Shown: positions 8,932 to 17,797 of the stretch, piece by piece
Position numbering within the stretch: position 1 is the stretch's first letter
Layout of the letters: the number at the start of each line of letters is the position of its first letter
NCBI GenBank assembly: GCA_017504485.1
Contig: JAFVRC010000006.1
Coordinates: 1 to 64,000, forward strand
Direction: 5' to 3'
Source: Alistipes sp.
GTDB lineage: Bacteria > Bacteroidota > Bacteroidia > Bacteroidales > Rikenellaceae
DNA length: 64,000 nucleotides
Notes under the pieces: generated by a model
What the model was told of the DNA's origin: nothing
The model's database searches: none
The model's input: only the letters and a program-made list of their open reading frames with translations
Program-made: the position numbers and the translations under genes

Positions 8932-8961
8932 TTGCTTTTTGCGGAATTTAGACTACTTTTG
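8932..8961 (+). promoter_or_regulatory. Promoter of rlmN
   Basis: TTG at 8932-8934, a 19-base spacer and TACTTTTG at 8954-8961 fit the Bacteroidetes -33/-7 pattern. The start codon is 20 bases further on. Confidence 0.7.
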
Positions 8962-8981
8962 CAAAAAACCAAAGGGCGACA

Positions 8982-10001
8982 ATGAAGGAAACTCTCTACG
9001 GAAAGACTCTCTCCGAGTTGCAGCAGGTGTGTGCCGAGCTCTCTATGCCTCGCTTTGTGGCGCGGCAGATTGCCGATTGGCTCTATCGCAAGGGTGTTGG
9101 CTCCGTAGATGAGATGACCAACATTTCGCGTGCTAATCGCGAGCATCTGGCCGAGCGTTTTGACCTCGGCCTACGACCGCCACAGCGCGAAGAGGAGTCC
9201 TCGGACGGCACGAAGAAGTACCTCTACATCACCTCGCAGGGCGAGGCTGTCGAGTCGGCCTATATCCCTGACCGCGAGCGTGCCACACTCTGCGTATCGT
9301 CACAGGCGGGCTGCCGCATGGGCTGCCGCTTTTGCGCCACGGCGCGCCTCGGGCTCAAGCACTCGCTCTCGACGTGCGACATCCTCAACCAGATAGCCTC
9401 GTTGCCCGAGCGCGAGAGGCTTACGAATGTGGTGTTTATGGGCATGGGCGAGCCGCTCGACAACCTCGACAACGTGCTTCGCGCCCTCGAGATAATGACT
9501 GCCGATTGGGGCTTCGGCTGGTCGCCGACGCGCATCACCCTCTCGACGGCAGGCGTGGCGCGTGAGTTGCGCCGTTTCCTCGACTCGACACAGGTGCACC
9601 TCGCCGTTTCGCTTCACAACCCATTTGCGGAGGAGCGTGCCGAGATTATGCCCATCGAGCGTGCGTACCCCATCCGCGAGGTGTGCGACATCCTGCGCGA
9701 ATATGACTTCACACACCAGCGACGCGTATCGTTTGAGTATATCGTTATGAGTGGCCTGAACGACTCGCCACGCCACATCAAGGAGCTGTGCCGCCTGCTC
9801 GACGGCATCAAGTGCCGCATAAACCTTATACGCTTCCACAAGATTCCCGACTCGCCGTACTTCTCGCCCGCCGATGACAAGATGACCGCCTTCCGCGATG
9901 CGCTTACCGCTCGCGGCATAATGACCACCATCCGTGCCTCGCGCGGCGAAGATATAAAGGCCGCCTGCGGACTGCTCTCGGCCGAGCGGGCAAATCGTTA
10001 G
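8982..10001 (+). CDS. rlmN: Dual-specificity RNA methyltransferase RlmN (23S A2503, tRNA A37)
   Basis: RlmN is a radical SAM enzyme that makes 2-methyladenosine in 23S rRNA and some tRNAs, in the cytosol. The 339-residue protein has the cluster motif C111-x3-C115-x2-C118 (CRMGCRFC), the preceding VSSQAGC signature, MGMGEPLDN (about 149-157), and a C-terminal Cys in KAACGLL that fits the methyl-carrying catalytic Cys. It stands alone on the plus strand. Its stop lies only one base from the end of the convergent GH30 gene, leaving no room for a separate terminator. Confidence 0.94.
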   Translation: MKETLYGKTLSELQQVCAELSMPRFVARQIADWLYRKGVGSVDEMTNISRANREHLAERFDLGLRPPQREEESSDGTKKYLYITSQGEAVESAYIPDRERATLCVSSQAGCRMGCRFCATARLGLKHSLSTCDILNQIASLPERERLTNVVFMGMGEPLDNLDNVLRALEIMTADWGFGWSPTRITLSTAGVARELRRFLDSTQVHLAVSLHNPFAEERAEIMPIERAYPIREVCDILREYDFTHQRRVSFEYIVMSGLNDSPRHIKELCRLLDGIKCRINLIRFHKIPDSPYFSPADDKMTAFRDALTARGIMTTIRASRGEDIKAACGLLSAERANR

Positions 10002-10002
10002 A

Positions 10003-11577
10003 CTATTTAAGGTCGTACACCACGGTCGTTATGGCTCGTGCATCGAGGCGATAGCCGAGTGCATTGGCCACCTCGCGGCGCGTGAGGTCTTGTCGCTCCG
10101 AGGTGACGTACATCGCCGCCGAGGCAATCTGCTTGCGCACCTTCAAAGGCAATGTCACACAAATATCGCGCTGCTCGAAGGAGCAGTTCACATAGACCAC
10201 CACCAGCCGCTTGCCGTCGGGCGCAAGATATGCCGTAGCGGCCACCGTATCGAGGTCGTCGGCCCCCGAGAGCTCCACGCGCGAGTAGCCCGGGCGAATG
10301 AAAAAGCTGTAGTTGCCCAAGGCGTAGAGTAGCTTGTTGGCCTCGGCATTGCCGCCGCTGTGTATGTCGCCATCCTTGGCGTGCAGCGATATGAGCGCGT
10401 GGTCACCCCGCAGCTCCATACCCTTCCAATAGCTCCACGACTTGGTCGCTAAATCGACCATGTCGCTATGTATGAGTCGCGCCATAAGCAGTCCTGCCTG
10501 CATATCGGCTCGGTTGTGGCTGTACCAATCGTCGGTGAAGCCCTGCACGCCATTTGTCTTGGGCAGCAGACACCACTCCGAGGCGTGGAACTCAACGCCA
10601 TACTTGCTACACTCCTCGCTTGCCGCACGGCGCACCTCGCGCAATAGCTTGTTGGTCTCAAGTTCATGATAGTCATGAGCATATATCTCACGGTCGAGGT
10701 GGCGCAGATGGCCTACATAGTGCGGCGATGCGCTGTCGAAGAAGTTGCGCACAACGCAGTGTGGAGCCTCCATCTCACCCCATATCTTCGCGTACTTCTC
10801 ATTCGGCCTATAGAGGTGCTTTATGCGTGATGTCTCGCCAAGCTGTATGCGCACCTTATCGAAGCGGCTGTCGCGCGACAGCTCCTTGTCGAGGGCCTCC
10901 ATCATACGCTTCACCTCGCTGTTTCGCCACATCGTACCCTCCTGCTTCGGGGTGTCCCACTTGTGCTGCGGCTCGTTTATCGGGCTGATGAACGGGATGT
11001 TCCACCCCTTGTCCATATAGTGCGCTGTAACATCGACGAGGTAACGCGCAAAGTCGTCATAGCACTCCTCGCGGATATTGGCACGCATACCGTCATCCGA
11101 GTAGCCCTTGCCGTTGAGCGTATATTGCACGAGCGGCGTGTTCGAGAAGAGGATGAAGTGGTTGCTACCGCGCTTCACGGCCTCACCCATCCAATACTCG
11201 TGGCCGGCACACTTGCCCCAATCGTAGCCCTTACCATCGATTGTCAGGTAGCTCTCCGCGCGACGGTGGTAGGGCACAATATCGGCATTCGGGGCCTCCA
11301 ACGAGCCACCACCCAGATTTACGCGCCACGCCGAGAGGCCCGCGCCCTTCGGATTGCCATTCTCGTCATACTCCTGCGAGAAGAGCAGGTCGGCAATCTT
11401 CTGCCGCACCACCTCGCTCCAATACTTACCCACGAAGTTGCCGCTCCACGCATCGGCCGCACCGAAGTACTCGATGGTCTGGTGACGCGAGGCGGGCTCT
11501 ATCGTGACGTTAATCGGCTGCGCCTCAATAGCATTAGCACCCAATATAAGAGTTGTAAGGATGAGTAGTTTTTTCAT
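10003..11577 (-). CDS. Secreted glycoside hydrolase, GH30-like
   Basis: A 524-residue protein with a signal peptide (about 1-19, ending IEAQ). After it comes a TIM-barrel-type glycosidase region with FGAADAWSG and WRVNLGGGS near the N-terminus. The acid/base candidate Glu lies in SPINEPQ (about residue 200) and the nucleophile candidate Glu in EFHASEW (about 330). The C-terminal ~100 residues look like the beta-sandwich that GH30 enzymes carry. The pattern is closest to GH30 endo-beta-1,6-galactanase-like enzymes; the exact substrate is not readable. It lies 12 bases behind nfo and is probably read from that promoter, an unusual partner. No SusC/SusD genes are near. Confidence 0.75.
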   Translation of the reverse strand: MKKLLILTTLILGANAIEAQPINVTIEPASRHQTIEYFGAADAWSGNFVGKYWSEVVRQKIADLLFSQEYDENGNPKGAGLSAWRVNLGGGSLEAPNADIVPYHRRAESYLTIDGKGYDWGKCAGHEYWMGEAVKRGSNHFILFSNTPLVQYTLNGKGYSDDGMRANIREECYDDFARYLVDVTAHYMDKGWNIPFISPINEPQHKWDTPKQEGTMWRNSEVKRMMEALDKELSRDSRFDKVRIQLGETSRIKHLYRPNEKYAKIWGEMEAPHCVVRNFFDSASPHYVGHLRHLDREIYAHDYHELETNKLLREVRRAASEECSKYGVEFHASEWCLLPKTNGVQGFTDDWYSHNRADMQAGLLMARLIHSDMVDLATKSWSYWKGMELRGDHALISLHAKDGDIHSGGNAEANKLLYALGNYSFFIRPGYSRVELSGADDLDTVAATAYLAPDGKRLVVVYVNCSFEQRDICVTLPLKVRKQIASAAMYVTSERQDLTRREVANALGYRLDARAITTVVYDLK

Positions 11578-11589
11578 GATGATATTCTG

Positions 11590-12438
11590 TTATTTCTCGT
11601 TTGCAAAGGCTTTTAGTTGCGCTATCTCCTGCGCCCAAATCTCCTCATTAGGCGTCTCGAGGATAAGCGGAATACCATCGAAGAGTGGCGACTCGGCGAT
11701 AAAGCGGAAGCACTCCCAGCCGATGCATCCCTCGCCGAGCGAGGCGTGGCGATCGACGTGCGAGCCGAGAGGTTTCATTGCGTCGTTGAGGTGCATGCCG
11801 CGCAGATATTTCAGCCCGACGATGCGCTCCACCTCGTCGAAGGTCTTGCGGCACGCCTCCTCGCTCGAAAGGTCGTAACCTGCGGCGAAGCTGTGGCAGG
11901 TATCGATGCAGAAGCCTACACGCGACTTATCCTCCACGCGCTCGATGATGTGGGCTATATGCTCCCACGCAAAGCCGAGGTTTGTGCCCTGCCCCGCCGT
12001 ATTCTCGATTACGGCCGTCACGCCCGACGTACGGTCGAGGGCCATATTTATCGACTCGGCAATGCGGTTGAGGCTCATAAGCGAGGTTATGCGGCCGAGG
12101 TGACTCCCCGGATGGAAGTTGAGGCGGTCGAGGCCGAGAGCCTCGCAGCGTGCCATCTCCTCGAAGAACGACTCGCGCGACTTGTCGAGCCCCTCACGGT
12201 CGGGGTGTCCGAGGTTTATCAAGTAGCTGTCGTGCGGCAGAATCTGCGCTGCCGTATAGCCGCACTGCTCGCACGCCGCCTTGAAGCGGTCGCACTGCTC
12301 GGCGGTGAGTGTCGGGGCGAGCCACTGTCGCTGATTCTTCGTAAAGAGGGCAAAGGCCGTGGCTCCAATAGCCTTCGCATTGCGCGGAGCATTCTCCACG
12401 CCGCCCGATGCACTGACGTGCGCACCAAAGTATTTCAT
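11590..12438 (-). CDS. nfo: Endonuclease IV (AP endonuclease)
   Basis: Nfo cleaves 5' of abasic sites in base-excision repair using three Zn ions. The 282-residue protein begins [16 protein letters not shown] and has the family landmarks [38 protein letters not shown] and ILETPNEE. An in-frame ATG 45 bases upstream lies inside the -7 promoter element at 12481-12488, so the start at 12438 is the real one. It is the first gene of a two-gene unit with the GH30 gene and diverges from the DUF3078 gene. Confidence 0.95.
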   Translation of the reverse strand: MKYFGAHVSASGGVENAPRNAKAIGATAFALFTKNQRQWLAPTLTAEQCDRFKAACEQCGYTAAQILPHDSYLINLGHPDREGLDKSRESFFEEMARCEALGLDRLNFHPGSHLGRITSLMSLNRIAESINMALDRTSGVTAVIENTAGQGTNLGFAWEHIAHIIERVEDKSRVGFCIDTCHSFAAGYDLSSEEACRKTFDEVERIVGLKYLRGMHLNDAMKPLGSHVDRHASLGEGCIGWECFRFIAESPLFDGIPLILETPNEEIWAQEIAQLKAFANEK

Positions 12439-12480
12439 AAATAACGCTGCTATAGATTCAATTTTTGTTGCTTTATGTAG

Positions 12481-12488
12481 CAAAGATA
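12481..12488 (-). promoter_or_regulatory. -7 element TATCTTTG of nfo
   Basis: Lies 42 bases before the nfo start. It is back to back with the plus-strand element at 12511-12518, 22 bases away, so the two polymerase sites overlap. Confidence 0.65.
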
Positions 12489-12510
12489 TAAAAAATATCT
12501 ATTTTTTTCA

Positions 12511-12518
12511 TACCTTTG
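12511..12518 (+). promoter_or_regulatory. -7 element TACCTTTG of the DUF3078 operon
   Basis: Lies 63 bases before the start codon at 12582. Its -33 zone overlaps the divergent nfo promoter. Confidence 0.6.
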
Positions 12519-12581
12519 TAATCTGCAATGGGTGAATCGATAGTAAGAGTCACCCCAATATAATCTTAAAACTGTGAATAT

Positions 12582-13730
12582 ATGAGAAGACTTTACTCTG
12601 CAATTGTGGCCGTGTTGGTTGCTGCGACAGCTTCGGCGCAGGTGTCGGTTGAGGCCGCAACGCCGAAGGAGCAACTGAAATTCAACAACGAGGTTAAGAC
12701 CGAGACGCAGAAGCCCGGCTTTATGAGCGAGGCGCAACGCCGCGGCGAGCGTGCCGCCATTCGCAAGGAGCGCAACACCATCGAGTTCAACGCCGGTCTC
12801 AACGGCTCGTTCTCGCACTTCAACGAGAATTGGCGAGCCGTCAATGGTAATACCAACTCGATAACCGCCATTGCCAATATACTCTTCACGCACAGCTTCA
12901 AGAAGAATCTCTTCACGCTCGACAACAAGGTGACGGGCAAGATTGGCTATACGGTCAAGGGCCTGGCACGCGGTGCCGAGAACGACCTGACGAAGAGCCA
13001 GGACGAGTGGTATATCTCGACCGCCCCGGCCTACAAGATGAGCAAGGATTGGAACTTCGGTGCCATCGTGTCGTTGCGCTCGCAGTTCGCCAACGGCTTT
13101 AACGACAAGGATAAGATTACGAGCCAATTCTTCTCGCCGGCCTACTTCAACGTATCGGTCGGTTTCACCTATGTCTGCCCGAAGGAGAAGTTCCCAATCA
13201 AGATTAACCTCTCGCCAATCTCTATGAACTCGACCTTCGTGACGAGCGATCGCGTCAAGGAGTTCTTCTACAACGAGAAGGCGTTTACGAATGCCGAGGG
13301 TGCGGCCGTCAGCTATGCCGAGTACCTGGCCAATCCGCAGGCTCTCTCGGCCGCCAACCGCAATGTGGCCTATGCTTACGGTCTGACGCTCGCCAACGGC
13401 TCGGCGCGTTACGAGGGTGGTTCGTCAATCCAGATTGACTTCGATCGCACCTTCGGCAAGAAGGGCATCTTCCGCTACCGCACGACACTCTACTCGTTCT
13501 ATGGTTGGATAAACGAGGTTATGCAGCAGACGGGCAAGAACTATAAAGACCTCAATCTCGAGCATCTGGCTCCGAATGTGCGTTGGGAGAATACAATCGA
13601 CATCAAGGCTACGAAGTACTTCTCGACGCAGTTCTACTTCCAGATGTACTACAACAAGGCGCAGTGCCCTTCGGTGCAGACGCAGATAATCCTCGGTGTA
13701 GGTTTGTCGTACACCTTCAAGAACAAGTAA
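12582..13730 (+). CDS. DUF3078 family protein, probable outer-membrane beta-barrel
   Basis: A 382-residue protein with a signal peptide (about 1-19, ATASAQ). The rest is rich in alternating, aromatic-flanked strands (WNFGAIVSLRSQF, YFNVSVGFTYVCPKEKFPIKINLSP, FYFQMYYN) and ends in GVGLSYTFKNK, typical of an outer-membrane barrel. These features match DUF3078 as I know it. The function is unknown. It heads a three-gene unit with an S41 protease (13 bases downstream) and an EEP-fold enzyme, all exported. Confidence 0.75.
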   Translation: MRRLYSAIVAVLVAATASAQVSVEAATPKEQLKFNNEVKTETQKPGFMSEAQRRGERAAIRKERNTIEFNAGLNGSFSHFNENWRAVNGNTNSITAIANILFTHSFKKNLFTLDNKVTGKIGYTVKGLARGAENDLTKSQDEWYISTAPAYKMSKDWNFGAIVSLRSQFANGFNDKDKITSQFFSPAYFNVSVGFTYVCPKEKFPIKINLSPISMNSTFVTSDRVKEFFYNEKAFTNAEGAAVSYAEYLANPQALSAANRNVAYAYGLTLANGSARYEGGSSIQIDFDRTFGKKGIFRYRTTLYSFYGWINEVMQQTGKNYKDLNLEHLAPNVRWENTIDIKATKYFSTQFYFQMYYNKAQCPSVQTQIILGVGLSYTFKNK

Positions 13731-13743
13731 CCGATAGTCGTAG

Positions 13744-15384
13744 ATGGCTCGCCAAGCGCATAAAGTTGTATTGTGGCTCCTTGCAGCTGCCACACTGCTT
13801 GCGGTGGGATGGTTCTTTGGTCACAACTATGGCCGCCGTATCACCGATAGCCAAATCCGCATACTCATAGGGGCGCAGGGCGGCAAACTCACGCGTGTGA
13901 TAAGTCATATCGAGCACGACTATGTCGATTCGATATCCTCCGACTCGCTGGCCGAGCTGGCCATACCGGCCATACTCCATAAGCTCGACCCTCACTCGGT
14001 CTATATTCCGGCACGCGAGTTCAAGGAGATGGAGGAGCCGTTGCAGGGCGAGTTTGACGGTATAGGTGTGGTCTTTAATATGGCTACCGACACGGTCATC
14101 GTGCTGAACGTCATACCTTCGGGCCCAAGCCGCAAGGCGGGTGTGCAGGGTGGCGACCGCATCATCAAGGTCAATGATACATTGATTGCCGGTGCGAAGC
14201 TCTCGCAACGCTCGGTGATGAAGCGTTTGCGAGGCCCTCGTGGTACGCAGGTCAAGCTCTCGATTGAGCGCAAGGGTATTGACGGGCTGGTCGATATCGT
14301 CGTCACGCGAGATGCCATACCGCTCCACTCGGTCGAGGCGACGGTGATGCTCACCGACGAAGTGGGCTTCATCAAGTTGTCGCAATTTGCGCGCACATCG
14401 CACGCCGAGGTGCGTGCTGCGATTGACACGCTGCGCCGTCGCGGTATGAAGAGCCTCATCTTCGACCTGCGCGGCAATGGTGGCGGCTTCCTCGACCAGG
14501 CGATACTCATCGCCAACGAGTTCCTGCCTCGGGGCAGCCTTATCGTCTATACGGAGGATCGCAATCATCATCGCATAAATCAATACAGCGATGGCCGAGG
14601 TCGCTCGAGTGATCTCGAAACCGTGGTGCTCATCGACGAGGCGAGTGCTTCGTCGAGCGAGATTCTCGCCGGAGCCTTGCAGGACAACGATCGCGGCACA
14701 ATTATCGGCCGTCGCTCCTTCGGCAAGGGGTTGGTGCAGTCGCAGACGCCATTCGAGGACGGCTCTGCTCTGCGCCTCACGGTGGCTCGCTACTATACGC
14801 CTACGGGCCGCTCGATACAGAAGCCTTATACGGCAGGTGACGAGGAGGACTATGCGCTCGACTTGCAGAAGCGGTTCGACCGCAACGAGTTCTTCTCGGC
14901 CGACAGCATACACTTTGCCGACTCGTTGCGCTTCACCACACCGAAGGGCAAGACGGTCTATGGCGGTGGCGGCATTATGCCCGATATCTTTATGCCGCTC
15001 GACACGACCGATATGTCGCGCTACTTCGTCGAGGTGTCGGGGCGCAATATCCTCTATAAATATACCATCGACTACTCGGATCGCCACCGCAGGGAGCTCT
15101 CGGCAGTGCGCTCGGTGGCCGATATAGAGCAGATTTTCGAGCGCGACAAACGCCTCTTCTCCGACTTTGTGAGCTACGCCGAGCGGCAGGGTGTCAAGCC
15201 CGATTGGAGCGACATCAAACGCTCGCGTAAGATTATGGAGGCGCAGCTGCGTGCCTATATATCGCGCAACACGGATCTCGAGGATGGCGCGTTCTATTAC
15301 TTCATATACCCGATAGACAAGACCGTGTGTCGCGCTATCGAGGTGCTGCAATCGCCAAATAGGCCTATAAACCCGTTAAAATAA
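13744..15384 (+). CDS. S41 family C-terminal processing peptidase
   Basis: CtpA-like periplasmic protease of 546 residues with an N-terminal membrane anchor (about 8-25). Next come an N-terminal helical part, a PDZ domain (about 95-180; GIGVVFNMATD, KAGVQGGDRIIKVND) and the S41 catalytic core. Motifs seen are FDLRGNGGGFLDQA (about 240-253), the nucleophile Ser within IDEASASSSEI (about 299-309), and the Lys in GRRSFGKGLVQ (about 321-331). A ~120-residue C-terminal extension follows. The downstream EEP gene starts 6 bases after the stop. Confidence 0.92.
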   Translation: MARQAHKVVLWLLAAATLLAVGWFFGHNYGRRITDSQIRILIGAQGGKLTRVISHIEHDYVDSISSDSLAELAIPAILHKLDPHSVYIPAREFKEMEEPLQGEFDGIGVVFNMATDTVIVLNVIPSGPSRKAGVQGGDRIIKVNDTLIAGAKLSQRSVMKRLRGPRGTQVKLSIERKGIDGLVDIVVTRDAIPLHSVEATVMLTDEVGFIKLSQFARTSHAEVRAAIDTLRRRGMKSLIFDLRGNGGGFLDQAILIANEFLPRGSLIVYTEDRNHHRINQYSDGRGRSSDLETVVLIDEASASSSEILAGALQDNDRGTIIGRRSFGKGLVQSQTPFEDGSALRLTVARYYTPTGRSIQKPYTAGDEEDYALDLQKRFDRNEFFSADSIHFADSLRFTTPKGKTVYGGGGIMPDIFMPLDTTDMSRYFVEVSGRNILYKYTIDYSDRHRRELSAVRSVADIEQIFERDKRLFSDFVSYAERQGVKPDWSDIKRSRKIMEAQLRAYISRNTDLEDGAFYYFIYPIDKTVCRAIEVLQSPNRPINPLK

Positions 15385-15390
15385 TACGCT

Positions 15391-16320
15391 ATGAAACAAT
15401 TGTTTACAGTTGTTGTGGCGCTCCTTGCCCTTCTGGCCGCAGATGCCAAGCCGGCAAAAGAGGTGCCGCTTCGTGTTGGAACCTACAATGTGTGGTCGCA
15501 CTCGGCTCGCGAGTCTAAGATTCTCCGAGGCCATCACGCTCCGGAGTCGCGCCTATGGCCTGTGGCCCGCGAGTCGGTCGTGGATCTTATGGTCAAGCTC
15601 GACTGCGACATTATGGGCCTTCAAGAGGTTACGTCGGTCTGCCGCGACGACATCCGCCGTCTGCTCCGCAAGCGTGGCGGCAAGAAGTACACGCTCTTCT
15701 GGCTCAACTCATACCCCGAGGGGCATAAGAACGTGGTGGGCAACTCCATCCTCTATAACAAGAAGGAACTGAAGCTTATCTCGCCGCGCCTCTTCTGGCT
15801 CTCGCCAACGCCGGAGGTGATGTCCACAGGTTGGGATTGCAAGCGACACTACCGCACAGCTATGGCGGCTACCGTGCTGCATAAGAAATCGGGCCGCAAG
15901 TTCTTCTTCATAGCTACGCACGGCCCACTCAAGCGCGGCGCAAGTGCCAATGCGGCCCATGTGTTGGTGGATATCGACCGCAAGTACAACACCGAGGGCC
16001 TGCCGACCATTGTCGTGGGCGATATGAACGCTTGGCCTTCGCAGCCGTTCCTCGCCACGATGACCGAGTACTATGAGGACTCGTTTGAGGTTGCCAAGAA
16101 GCGATGTGGCACGAATGGTACCTATGCCGGTGCAGGCGAGTATGTTAACTATCTTCCGTCGCTACGTCGTCGCATCGACCATATCTATGTTCACTCGAGC
16201 GACAAGGGCAAGATAGAGGTGCACGACTACACCGTCAATAAGGACAAATACGAGATGGGCGGCCGCCGACACTATCCGTCGGACCACAATCCGGTATATG
16301 TGAATTTGACCATTAAATAG
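15391..16320 (+). CDS. Secreted endonuclease/exonuclease/phosphatase-fold hydrolase
   Basis: A 309-residue protein with a signal peptide (about 1-19) and the EEP fold: RVGTYNVWSHS (N-terminal Asn), MGLQEVT (metal Glu), GDMNAWP (about 210; catalytic Asp/Asn), and SDHNPVYVN at the end (Asp-His pair). All expected metal and catalytic residues are present. The family includes nucleases, inositol-phosphate and sphingomyelin phosphodiesterases; export fits scavenging of nucleic acid or phosphodiesters, but the substrate cannot be read. It is the last gene of the DUF3078-S41 unit and ends at a strong terminator. Confidence 0.85.
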   Translation: MKQLFTVVVALLALLAADAKPAKEVPLRVGTYNVWSHSARESKILRGHHAPESRLWPVARESVVDLMVKLDCDIMGLQEVTSVCRDDIRRLLRKRGGKKYTLFWLNSYPEGHKNVVGNSILYNKKELKLISPRLFWLSPTPEVMSTGWDCKRHYRTAMAATVLHKKSGRKFFFIATHGPLKRGASANAAHVLVDIDRKYNTEGLPTIVVGDMNAWPSQPFLATMTEYYEDSFEVAKKRCGTNGTYAGAGEYVNYLPSLRRRIDHIYVHSSDKGKIEVHDYTVNKDKYEMGGRRHYPSDHNPVYVNLTIK

Positions 16321-16361
16321 CCCTTCACAAGTCTAAAATTAGCTCTTGTTATACAGCTTCT

Positions 16362-16407
16362 AACAACAAGGGAGTGTCTAAAACGTGTTAGACACTCCCT
16401 TGTTGTT
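16362..16407. terminator. Bidirectional terminator between the EEP gene and pth
   Basis: A perfect 19-bp stem (16362-16380 with 16389-16407) around an 8-base loop, with A-rich and T-rich flanks. The genes on both sides converge here. Confidence 0.9.
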
Positions 16408-16425
16408 GTAATGGTGCGAAAGGTG

Positions 16426-16989
16426 CTACTTCTTGTTGAAGAGGTTCATCGTGCGGTCTGCACCGATGGCCACAAACGAGAGTATCGCCTCGCCGAACAC
16501 TTTCAGTCGCTCGGGCATCATCTCGCGCTCGTCTGCGCTCCACTCGCCCAGGACATAATCGACCTGATGGCCGCGGGCAAAGTCGCCGCCTATGCCGAAG
16601 CGCATACGCGCATAATCCTCCGTGCCGAGCAGCTCGTTGATATTCTTCAAACCGTTGTGGCCGCCCGCACTGCCGCGGTTGCGCATACGAAGCTCGCCAA
16701 AGGGCAGGGCTATATCATCGACTACCACCAGTAGATTCTTGCGATCTATCTTGAGCTCCTGCAGCCAATAGCGCACTGCCTTGCCCGAGAGGTTCATATA
16801 GGTCGCGGGTTTGAGCAGCGTGATTTGGTGTCCGCGGTGTCGCAACTCGGCAACTGCGCCGTAGCGTGCCGATATAAAAGAAGTGTCGGATGCCGCAGCA
16901 AGGGCATCCAACACTTTGAATCCGATGTTGTGGCGGGTATCGGCATATTCGGCACCGATGTTTCCCAAGCCTACAACGAGATATTTCAT
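16426..16989 (-). CDS. pth: Peptidyl-tRNA hydrolase
   Basis: Pth frees tRNA from peptidyl-tRNA that has dropped off the ribosome. The 187-residue protein has the catalytic His (TRHNIGF, H20), N66 in YMNLSG, the VVDDIALPFG segment with D91/D92, and GSAGGHNGLKN. The length is typical. It starts 21 bases after rplY, and this rplY-pth pairing is common in bacteria, consistent with one translation-linked transcript from the rplY promoter. Confidence 0.95.
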   Translation of the reverse strand: MKYLVVGLGNIGAEYADTRHNIGFKVLDALAAASDTSFISARYGAVAELRHRGHQITLLKPATYMNLSGKAVRYWLQELKIDRKNLLVVVDDIALPFGELRMRNRGSAGGHNGLKNINELLGTEDYARMRFGIGGDFARGHQVDYVLGEWSADEREMMPERLKVFGEAILSFVAIGADRTMNLFNKK

Positions 16990-17010
16990 CGCCTAACGAT
17001 AGTTGAGTGA

Positions 17011-17580
17011 TTAAGCCTCGGCCTGTGCACCACGCGAAGCACGGGTCACACGAACAGCGCAGACAGCCTGCGTAGCCGGCGAGAGGAACTGCAATCCCTC
17101 GATGTTCAGGTCGCCAACGAAGATGGTCTGACCAACCTTGAGCGGCGTAACATCAACAACGATCTCATCAGGAAGGTTCTCGATAAGTGCGCTAACAACG
17201 AGCTTACGAGCCGACAGAGCGAGCTTACCACCAATCTTCACACCCTCGGCGTTACCCGTCAGGCGAACAGGAAGAGCGATAGCTACCGGCTTACCCTCGA
17301 TTACGCGATAGAAGTCGATGTGGAGCACCTGCTCACGAATTGGGTGGAACTGCACCTCGCGCATAACGGCCTTCTCAACCTTGCCGTCGATCTCGATCTC
17401 CACGATGTACGAATTAGGGGTGTAGATAAGGCTCTTGAGCTCCTTCTCGCTAACGACAAACGAAACGTTCTCGCCACCACCATACAATACGCAAGGCACC
17501 AAACCCTCGCGACGAGCTGCCTTGGCAGCCTTCTTGCCATACTCTGCACGAGCTACGGCCTTCAACGAAATAGTCTTCAT
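17011..17580 (-). CDS. rplY: 50S ribosomal protein L25 (general stress protein CTC type)
   Basis: L25 binds 5S rRNA. This 189-residue form is the long CTC type: an N-terminal L25 domain (KAAKAARREGLVPCVLYGG; FHPIREQVLHIDFYRV) followed by a C-terminal TL5-like beta domain (GVKIGGKL, NLPDEIVVDVTPLKVGQTI) and a short Ala/Arg tail. It is the first gene of the rplY-pth unit and has a leader of about 80 bases. Confidence 0.95.
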   Translation of the reverse strand: MKTISLKAVARAEYGKKAAKAARREGLVPCVLYGGGENVSFVVSEKELKSLIYTPNSYIVEIEIDGKVEKAVMREVQFHPIREQVLHIDFYRVIEGKPVAIALPVRLTGNAEGVKIGGKLALSARKLVVSALIENLPDEIVVDVTPLKVGQTIFVGDLNIEGLQFLSPATQAVCAVRVTRASRGAQAEA

Positions 17581-17669
17581 AGTTTTTTTGTGTTTTTATA
17601 TGTTTCCTTGGGCGGCACTCAGCCTCGCACACTACTGCCGAAGCCCCATAACCGCTTGCTATTCGGCCG

Positions 17670-17677
17670 CAAAGATA
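17670..17677 (-). promoter_or_regulatory. -7 element TATCTTTG of rplY
   Basis: Lies 89 bases before the rplY start. The leader between them is GC-rich with a possible UUCG-capped stem, unlike the short leaders elsewhere in the window. Confidence 0.6.
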
Positions 17678-17797
17678 GTAAAAATTTGATTAATATATCA
17701 CAATTGTTTCGAAAATTCATATAAATTATTGTGAGTTAATAACTGAGATTTAAAAGCTCTGAATTTTAGTGTATAGCTGTGATATATTAATCAAATT

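Noticed and set aside
13717..15351. Minus-strand open frame of 544 codons across the S41 peptidase
   Set aside because: Antisense to a gene with clear catalytic motifs; no signal, motif or promoter of its own.
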